From positions 124,001-188,000 of the forward strand of contig JAVTVJ010000951.1 of NCBI GenBank assembly GCA_034509425.1: a stretch of DNA of 64,000 bases. The letters run 5' to 3'. Position numbers and translations under genes: made by a program. This DNA is from Eopsaltria australis (lineage: Eukaryota > Chordata > Aves > Passeriformes > Petroicidae). This document shows, in pieces, positions 57,012 to 64,000 of this stretch. Below the pieces are notes generated by a model. That model was not told where the DNA came from and did no database searches. It saw only the letters and a program-made list of their open reading frames with translations. The number at the start of each line of letters is the position of its first letter. Positions within the stretch are counted from its first letter, which is position 1.

Positions 57012-57276
57012 GAAAGAAGAAGAAAGAAAGACCCTCAGCCAAGATGGAGGAAAAGTCTGTGAAAGCCTCCTCCAGAAAACCAGTGAAGGACCGGACCAAA
57101 CCTAAGAAAAAAGAAGAAACTCCCTTCCCTGTCTTTCCCCCTGCCTTCCCTCGTGTGTTTTCCCTTACCCCTTTTTTCCCACCCCATACCCCTAAGGAAG
57201 TAAGGGGAGAGAGGATTTGTCTTTAATCCTAGATTGTTTCCTTTCAGTTAAAATCCCACCATAAAAACCCCAAAAG
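57012..57276 (+). other. pol-env spacer of provirus B
   Basis: This short stretch between pol and env reads as Lys/Pro-rich non-coding sequence. A pyrimidine-rich tract before 57248 (ttgtttcctttcag) looks like a splice acceptor for env mRNA, at the expected place. Confidence 0.5.
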
Positions 57277-58550
57277 ATGCAGCCGCAACTCCTCGTCGTC
57301 CTGCACCTGGTCCTGCTGGTCCCACGGGCGAACCCATGGCTTGTGCAGCAGCCAAAGGAGAACGTCTGGGTAACTCTGGCAAAGTCGCTCAGCCAAAAAG
57401 AATTCTGCCTTAACACCTACACCACAGAGAACCCTATGTCAACTTGCCTGGTGGGGATTCCTTGGGAGCCCCTCGACTTTCGTGCCACCTTTGCTGATGC
57501 CGACCCAGCCCACAGCTGGGACAGATGGATAAGGACTCTCCCGCATACCCAGGCTGAACCCCAAGAATTAGACCCTGTGGGGTCAGTCCAGCCTCATTTC
57601 TGTACAAAATTTGACTCCGAATACAATTGGCTTGACCCCTCCATAAAAATTGGGACGCCAAAAAACGACGTATTCCTGATTGACAAAAAATCATATGTAA
57701 AAGGCTTATGGTGCAGTTTTGCAGAGAACACCCAGCCCGCATCCATTTTGGACCGGAGGGAGCTCCCCAAGGAGGTGTTCCTTATCTGTGGGGATCGGGC
57801 TTGGGCAGGAATCCCCTCTCAGCTGCATGGAGGCCTGTGTACACTGGGCAAACTATCCATGTTAACACCGGGAAAGACCCAACTTCTAGCTTGGAGGAAC
57901 CACACCCAATTGGCCCATCAAAAAAGAGCCACCCTAGATTTGGATCCAAATTGTAACAGTAATGTGGTATCCTGGTCTTTCTCGAAGAGTTGCAGCATCG
58001 ATATTTTACCCCTGGGTGGCGACTGCAAAAGCCCTCGGTGAGCTTTCTCACCTAGAGTGTTGGCTTGGAAAGCAGGCCAATTTAACATCTAAAGCATTGT
58101 CGGACCTCCTCGCGGATGAGGAAACAACCAGGCAGGCCACCCTACAAAATCGGGCGGCCATCAACTTCTTGTTGTTTGCGCACGGCCACGGGTGTGAAGA
58201 ATTCGAAGGACTTTGCTGTTTTATCTTCACACACCCAAAGCATCCACCACACAATCAAGCAAATACAGGACCAGATTCATCAATTACGCACCGAAGACAA
58301 AGACTGGCTGCAGGACCTTATTCATGGATGGGGGATCTCCGGGTGGGTGTCTCAAACCTTAAGAACTTTACTTTGGACTCTGTTTATTATTTTTATTGTG
58401 TTATGCTCCCTCAGTTGTTTTAAGAGTTTCATTATGTCCCTTATTAGCAAAATCTTCTCCTTTTATAATAGAGAAGGTGGAGATGTGGCGGTGGTCCAAA
58501 CCCATAAAACCCTTTCCCCCCTGAGAAAGTTGTGGAGACCCAAGGACTAG
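57277..58550 (+). pseudogene. env: env of provirus B (alpharetrovirus-like)
   Basis: The start at 57277 gives a signal peptide (LLVVLHLVLLVPRANPW) and a surface subunit related to env of D. Shared features include QQPKENVWVTLAK, NPMSTCLVG and LPKEVFLICGDRAWAGIP. A one-base change near 57980 shifts the frame in the fusion-peptide region. The next frame carries VAASIFYPWVATAKALGEL, TLQNRAAINFLLFAHGHG and the CX6CC motif CEEFEGLCC. A second frame change near 58215 follows. The last frame has Gln/Leu heptads and a membrane anchor (TLFIIFIVLCSLSCF), and ends at 58550 inside the 3' LTR. The protein is therefore broken twice. Confidence 0.9.
58464..58483 (+). other. Polypurine tract region of provirus B
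   Basis: The purine-rich stretch agagaaggtggaga ends at the 3' LTR start TGTGGCGG (58484). It lies within the env reading frame, as in D. Confidence 0.75.
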
Positions 58551-59099
58551 GACCCCCCCCTGGGATGGAGCCCAGAATAGATTGCCCCAGAGAGGGGTTG
58601 AGTTCTAGGGGGGCTGGTCGCCCTCTCATCATTTGCCCTGCTACCTGTCACTCTCCCGCCTATCTCCCCAATTCTGGAAAGATCCCTGTTACTCAGTAGT
58701 TCATGATTGCATTGTTTGTCTCTCCCTCTCCCCCCTCTCCCTTCCCGGTTGGCCCCTGTCCCTTTGTCCCTCCCTGGTTCCTCCCCAGTGCCCCTTCATG
58801 ATTGGTTGTTACCCTCAGAATAAAGTCTGATGCCTGCTGAGCGCCGGGGTCCTTCATCCCTGGGCTCAGGCTGCTGACCTCTGTGTTACTGTGTGCCTGT
58901 TGCTCCGGGCGGAGGAACACTCCCTTCGCAACACTCTGGCTCAGTGGACACAGCGTGGCTGCCTATACAGGAGGTGCAGCCTGCGGCCAAGAATTCCGAT
59001 CCTACCTGCAGTGAACCTGGAAAGGGATACTAGCAGTAGCTGCCACTGGGCTGCTGACTGAAACCCTGGTGGTCAGCTGTCCAGCCCACGCCAGCGGCA
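58484..59099 (+). mobile_element. 3' LTR of provirus B
   Basis: It starts TGTGGCGGTGGTCC and ends CCAGCGGCA, lacking three bases (cta) present at the end of the 5' LTR. AATAAA lies near 58820. The flank gtattt follows. Confidence 0.93.
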
Positions 59100-59105
59100 G
59101 TATTT

Positions 59106-61406
59106 CTCATCAGAATCTGGGTTTCAAATATATCTGTTAGTAAAGTAAAATACTGATCCATGCTTCCCATCTTATACTAAAAAGAATATTTATGTAATCA
59201 AGGAGGTCCCAGTAAGCTAGCATGTTAACTTCAGCTTGACCTCAAGTGTATCCTTAAGATCGTTCCTAAATGAAAACACATGCAAATATATGGTTATTAG
59301 CATTGATTAAGTATTGAGAAAAGTGTGATCTAGCCCTCTGGTATACCACCACTGATCATATATATCTTGTTTCTTATATGACATGATTTTTTATTGCAAT
59401 TTATATCCTCTGTAACTGGAGTGCTCAACAGGGGTCCTCTTTTTAAAAACTAGAATTTGCCAGCTGTTCCAATGAAGATAATTTTATCAGAAACACTGCA
59501 CTTATTTTTTTATAATAAAAGTGCAGCAAAAAACATTATCAGAACACTTGCTATTGGGCAAGGGTTCTGAGGACAGCTGGAGCATCCTTTCAGTTTTAAC
59601 AACAAAAAGTGAACATACTTCCAAAATCAAAAACCGTTCTTCAACAAAGGAAATTAGTTCTCATTTTTCATCTCCCAGTGCCTCGCTTTGGATGAAACTT
59701 CTCCTGCAGTTTCTCAGTATGAAACTACTTACTTTTCCCTCCTTTTTGTGCAATTTTAAACATAATTTTGATTACGAACTTTATTTTTTTCAATTTTTCA
59801 AATCTTACTTTTTAAATAATTAAATTGAAAATTAATTGGATAACCTTCAGATAGGGTTCAAAAAGTCAGCAAGCTTATCTGAAGGAAAATTTTAAACCTC
59901 CAGAGGTACATATGTAACAAGTTGTCTTTTTTGTTGTTGTTGCTGCATGGCAGTAATACTGAAAAACTGATACCTCCCTTAAAACAGGCTATTATGGGTC
60001 ATAGTCGTTGGCATTTGCTATATCAAATTTTGACATAGGTGATAGGTCCAAATAAAACCACTTGTATTAGGAGGATCCAGTAAAATTCTACTGTTTCTTA
60101 AAACTATGCTTTCAAAGAAAACAAAATTTTGTTATTTCAAAAAAATTCAGATAAAACACCTGAGGTATGCTTTATTTGGGATACACTATGCAGGGTTTCA
60201 CTCCATAAGGACAAGAATTAGAAGATATGCTGAGGGGAGGGAATAAATACTGAAAAAGCATCTATTAGATATTAACAAAATACATAAAACACATACTCTA
60301 CCTCAGTAACAGTGTTTTTGTACAGTACCACTTAAATGCTATGACTTTTATGAAGTACAAGTCAGGCTGTATTAAAATGAGCAAAATTACCAGGAAATAC
60401 AAAGTCCCTAAACATATTGTTGTTACAGAAGTTGGTTTTAACTAAGGAAAAATGGGACAAGGAGAAGCACCAACATTCATCAAGGAAAAAAGTGGAAACA
60501 GTTCCTGCATTTACCAGCATCAAATGGGAGTGTGATTTATTTCCCAACAGGTGCTTATAAAAAAAAAAAAAAAAAAAAAAAGCACAAGTCAAAATAAGTA
60601 GAAAGGAACATACAAAGTATGGCTGAAATAAATTTTAAATATATGAACCCTATATGTAACAAAATTATGCAATAGCAAGACTGCTATAACATCAGAATGA
60701 TTCATCTTTCTATGGAACACTGTTCTGAAAAGCTGGCTTTCCTGACAAGAACAATTTTGCCACTAAATTTAACAAGATGAGTATTTCATCTTGTAGATGA
60801 TCTGAGCTTTGAGGTCAGGTTTGACTGCTCTGAGAGCCAAAGCACCAAATTAGCAACAGATGCGTACCCAACAGCTGACAGAATTTTCATGTTTAGTTTT
60901 CTGTTAAATCTCTGAACTCTGGCAGATTATGACTGCCATTGGTACTGATGTTTAAATTCTCTTCTGGTGCCCAGGCACCTGATCTAATTCATGCAGAGAT
61001 TATGGACAAGTCCCATTTACAAGCTTTTGCCCAAGATTTTGCTTATAAGTTCAGGTAAGAGCATGAAAGCTCTTTAAGCAGTAAAGTGTCAACTTGGCAA
61101 CTGCAGAGGTAAGTAAACTATCTATCAAATTCAGTTTAGCCATGTATATCTTCAACTCTAAAATTTGAAGCAGCCAGGTACCATTAAAGCACAGCACAGA
61201 AAATCATTCATCATCAGTGTTATCTCAAAGCATTAGTGGCACAGTCATATTTGGTTTGCTAATGAAGTGTAAAGGTTTCTTTTAGTTCTGGATCATAGAT
61301 TTAAATTATAGCAAAAAATGAAGTTCCTAAGGAACACAAAACCTTTCCTGAAAAGCTTTTTGCTATGCTTCACTCGGCTTTAGACCACCAGTTTCCCCAC
61401 TAGCAG
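59106..61406. other. AT-rich flank of provirus B, nothing recognised
   Basis: No gene or repeat was recognised. An A-run occupies about 60559-60581. Frames up to 100 codons (59521-59823) have no motifs. Confidence 0.5.
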
Positions 61407-61412
61407 ATATTA

Positions 61413-62018
61413 TGTGGCGGTGGTGCAGGTTACCCCAGAAGAAGAATTTCCAATGAGAAAGCCCTGGGGGGAGCAGGAGTACTCCCCTGAGGTGGAGCAA
61501 ACAATAGTTTAGCCCAGAAGAGGCTGGGCTCGAGACAGGTGAACACCCCCAGGGCTCATTGGGGAGCGCCACCTGCCCATCTAAGTCAGTCACCCCCAGT
61601 TTTCTAGAGAGTTCTCAGTTACTCTGTTGTTCATTGTATCATTCCCCTGTCTGTAACCCTCTCTCATCCCCCTTCTATCCCTGGTTAGCTCCCTGTCCCC
61701 TGCTCCTCCCCGGTTCCTCCCCCCTGCTGCCCGGTGATTGGTCACCGGGGGAACAATAAAAGATTGTGTCCCAGGGGAATCGAGGTCCTCCGATCCCCGG
61801 TGCCACAGAGTGCAGAACCTCGTGTCTGTGTCTCTTCATTCCCGGGGTTGGAAGATCCCCCTGAGGTGTGGGAGAGTTCCCTACCAAGCAGCTAGCAGGG
61901 AGCGAGGGCAAGATTCGCTCAGCGACTGGGAACAAGGCTGGCCTCCGAGGACCCAAGTCGCCTCCGCCTTTGCTAGTAGCCACCTCCACTCCACCGAGAA
62001 GGCAGGCGGACGGCCACA
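61413..62018 (+). mobile_element. Solo LTR, family of provirus C, TSD atatta
   Basis: The 606-bp LTR starts TGTGGCGGTGG and ends ACGGCCACA. Perfect 6-bp duplications atatta lie at 61407-61412 and 62019-62024. AATAAA lies near 61755. It is closely similar over its length to the 5' LTR of provirus C one kilobase away. Confidence 0.96.
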
Positions 62019-62024
62019 ATATTA

Positions 62025-62415
62025 TACTGGAAGAGGAAGTTTTTTTTATTCTTACAATGCTCCAATATAATTTGCCTGCACTGTTTTATCTAATCATGTC
62101 CTTTCTAGCCCATTAGTGCACTTGACATAAAGGTGATCTTGTAAAAAATATAATAATGGCATTGATGAGGTCACATTTTCTACTTAATAAAATGAGCTTT
62201 AAAGATTTTATAAACTGGTGAAATCACTCTGTGGACATTTTTAAACTAACTTTTAAGTCAAGGTAGTATAACATACATTCTTATTACAAAAATATTTTAT
62301 ATTTTTATATGTTAATATTTTAATCTTTTTATATCTTTATTTTTATATTTTTATATTTTAATCTTTTTAATCTCCATCTTTTATAAAAATTTACATTTAT
62401 TGATATTTGGATTAA
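62025..62415. other. AT-rich spacer between two related LTRs
   Basis: No gene is present. Positions about 62285-62375 are a degenerate ttttatattt low-complexity repeat. The last six bases before provirus C are gattaa. Confidence 0.7.
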
Positions 62416-63020
62416 TGTGGCAGTGGTGCAGGTTACCCCAGAAGAAGAATTTCCAATGAGAAAGCCCTGGGGGGAGGAGGAGGGCTCCCCCGAGGTAGAG
62501 CAAACAATAGTTTAGCCCAGAAGAGGCTGGGCTCGAGACAGGTTAATACCCCCAGGGCTCATTGGGGAGCACCACCTGCCCATCTGAGTTAGTCACCCCC
62601 AGTTTCCTAGAGAGTTCTCAGTTACTCGGTTGTTCATTGTATCACTCCCCTGTCTGTAACCCTCGCTCATCCCCTTCTATCCCTGGTTCGCTCCCTGTCC
62701 CCTGCTCCTCCCCAGTTCCTCCCCTCTGCTACCCGGTGATTGGTCACCGGGGGAACAATAAAAGATCGTGTCCCAGGGGAATCGAGGTCCTCCGATCCCC
62801 GGTGCCACAGAGTGCAGAACCTCGTGTCTGTGTCTCTTCATTCCTGGGTTGGAGGAACCCCCTGAAGTGTGGGAGAGTTCGCCTACCGAGCAGCTAGCAG
62901 GGAGCAAGGGCAAGAGTCGCTCGGCGATTGGGAACGAGGCTGGCCCCCGAGGACCCAAGTCGCATCCGCCTTTGCTAGTAGCCACCTCCACTCTACCGAG
63001 GAGGCAGGCGGACGGCCACA
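62416..63020 (+). mobile_element. 5' LTR of provirus C
   Basis: The 605-bp LTR starts TGTGGCAGTGG and ends ACGGCCACA. AATAAA lies near 62756. Few differences separate it from the solo LTR at 61413-62018. Confidence 0.95.
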
Positions 63021-63022
63021 GC

Positions 63023-63040
63023 TGGCGCCCAACGTGGGGC
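63023..63040 (+). other. Primer binding site of provirus C (tRNA-Lys1,2)
   Basis: The site tggcgcccaacgtggggc matches the tRNA-Lys1,2 primer site at all 18 positions, two bases after the LTR. This is usual for betaretrovirus/ERVK-like elements. Confidence 0.95.
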
Positions 63041-63384
63041 ATTTGGTCAGCTTGACCACTTGCCTCATCGGAGCGACCTTCGCCAGAAGCGCGCCGTTGC
63101 AGCGTCGGCCGCCCTTCCTGAAGAGCTCCGCGTTTTAGTGGACTTTTCGGGAGGGGAGATCGAGCAACCTCTCTCCTGACGGAGTGTGGAGAGAGCCTCG
63201 GTCACCACACCACCCTAGCCAGAGGACTGTGACCGGCGGTCAGGGACGGGAGAGGTGCCAGGGATCCGGGACCCGGCACGTGGAGTAAAATCGCTGCGCA
63301 GCGTCCGGAAAGTGAGTTTAAGAATTTCCCCTGACCCCACCGCGTTAGCTTTCCTGTTTGCCTCGGCTAGGAGTTGCTGCCGTT
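63041..63384 (+). other. Leader of provirus C
   Basis: This GC-rich untranslated stretch of 344 bases lies between primer site and gag. A GTGAGT at about 63310-63315 could be the env splice donor. Packaging structures are expected here but were not folded. Confidence 0.6.
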
Positions 63385-64000
63385 ATGGGTGCCCGGCTTT
63401 CCAGGCAGCAAAAGGGGTTTTACTCCCAAATTAAGGGAGTTTTAACTGCGGAGGGGAAGTGTTTTTCGAAACCTCTTTTAAGGGAATTCGTTGGATGGGT
63501 TTTTGTTCAGTTTCCCTCGGTTTCTTTGGATTTGGTTCGGGATCTCGGCTTTTGGGACAAAGTGGGGGATTTAGTAACTAAAAAGGTTCGGGAGGGAGAT
63601 GTTAGCGTTACTCGTTTTTATTCGGTTTTGATTTTAATTTGCGATTCTTTGAGGGGACTTAGTAAGGGGAAAGTTGAAACCCCAGCTCCTCCTACCCCAC
63701 TTTCCCTGCCACCCCACTCTCCTCACCCCCCTTCCCTGGGGCGTCGAGACTTGCGTCGGGTGTCGTTTGCCCTCGATCCCCCGCGATCTCCGGCGCTCCC
63801 TGGCCGGTGGGGAGGGGGCTTCTCCGCGCCGGACCTTCCCTTGGATGTTTTGCCTGTGCCCGGGTGCCCGGTTGCGCCCGTTGTGCCCCCCCCTTATCGT
63901 GGTTATGGAGGAGAGGATAGCCGCGGTGAGGAGCGGGATGGCGCCGGCCGCGCGGCCAGCGCGCCTTCCACCCCCCGTTTTGGCGCCAAAAGCCGTTTTG
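63385..64000 (+). CDS. gag: gag of provirus C, 5' part, open to the window end
   Basis: The ATG at 63385 opens a frame of 205 codons with no stop up to the last base. The N-terminus MGARLSRQQ fits myristoylated matrix. The matrix domain has FVGWVFVQFPSVSLDLVRDL, FWDKVGDLV and FYSVLILICDSLRGL, the same pattern as matrix of B and D. A Pro-rich linker begins near codon 100 (TPAPPTPLSLPPHSPHPP) and PPPYRGYGG near codon 174 contains a PPPY late-domain motif. Capsid is not reached. This is the best-preserved gag 5' end in the window. Confidence 0.92.
   Translation, partial: MGARLSRQQKGFYSQIKGVLTAEGKCFSKPLLREFVGWVFVQFPSVSLDLVRDLGFWDKVGDLVTKKVREGDVSVTRFYSVLILICDSLRGLSKGKVETPAPPTPLSLPPHSPHPPSLGRRDLRRVSFALDPPRSPALPGRWGGGFSAPDLPLDVLPVPGCPVAPVVPPPYRGYGGEDSRGEERDGAGRAASAPSTPRFGAKSRF

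Larger units (their letters stand above)
33162..59099 (+). mobile_element. Provirus B: ERVK-like, with three nested insertions
   Basis: Paired LTRs of 620 and 616 bp (33162-33781 and 58484-59099) bound gag, pro, pol and env in order on the plus strand. The flanks atattt (33156-33161) and gtattt (59100-59105) agree at five of six bases, fitting an old 6-bp duplication. Three insertions sit inside: a solo LTR (34054-34722), provirus D (36722-46014) and provirus E (46150-53233). Without them B would be about 9 kb, a normal length. The gag frame runs continuously across the D and E sites once inserts and duplications are discounted. By eye the LTRs differ by about 2%. Confidence 0.92.
62416..64000 (+). 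mobile_element. Provirus C: 5' end of an ERVK-like element, runs off the window
   Basis: LTR, exact lysine-type primer site, leader and an open gag follow in order on the plus strand. Nothing in the visible 1.6 kb is broken. The 3' part, target duplication and coding state of pol and env lie beyond the window. Confidence 0.93.

Overview
The window looks like avian nuclear DNA that is very rich in endogenous retroviruses (ERVs). Evidence for a bird: an alpharetrovirus-type tRNA-Trp primer site, alpharetrovirus-like envelope genes, a CR1-like LINE trace and a diverged vertebrate LLPH exon. No intact host gene is visible. Such nested ERV density would suit a W chromosome or other low-recombination region, but that is inference.

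Layout: (1) 1-5.3 kb: two long LTR-like repeats on the minus strand, then one isolated LLPH-like terminal exon (5040-5203) and a solo LTR with a perfect 5-bp target duplication (5286-5984). (2) 8.06-15.47 kb: decayed provirus A (plus strand, gammaretrovirus/ERV1-like pol), with gag, pol and env remnants. Two solo LTRs with perfect 6-bp duplications split its pol. (3) 15.47-22.33 kb: provirus F (minus strand, alpharetrovirus-like) with two LTRs, a tRNA-Trp-type PBS, gag and env pieces. It has no recognisable pro-pol; about 3 kb of unidentified sequence stands there. (4) 22.3-33.2 kb: mostly unrecognised AT-rich DNA plus a third minus-strand LTR-like repeat. (5) 33.16-59.10 kb: provirus B (plus strand, betaretrovirus/ERVK-like gag-pro-pol with alpharetrovirus-type env). 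It carries three insertions: a solo LTR in its leader, provirus D (36722-46014, minus) in gag, and provirus E (46150-53233, minus, env-less ERV1-like) further along the same gag. (6) 59.1-64.0 kb: flanking DNA, a solo LTR (61413-62018, perfect 6-bp duplication), and the 5' end of provirus C (LTR, exact lysine-type PBS, open gag) running off the window.

Insertion order follows from nesting and target duplications: A before its two solo LTRs; B before D, E and the leader LTR. LTR differences counted by eye agree (B pair about 2%, D pair about 1.5%). The most unusual objects are E, whose two ends are inverted copies of the same LTR end flanked by a 4-bp duplication; F, which carries an unidentified insert in place of pol; and D, which keeps a full-length 445-residue env frame although its gag and pol are broken.
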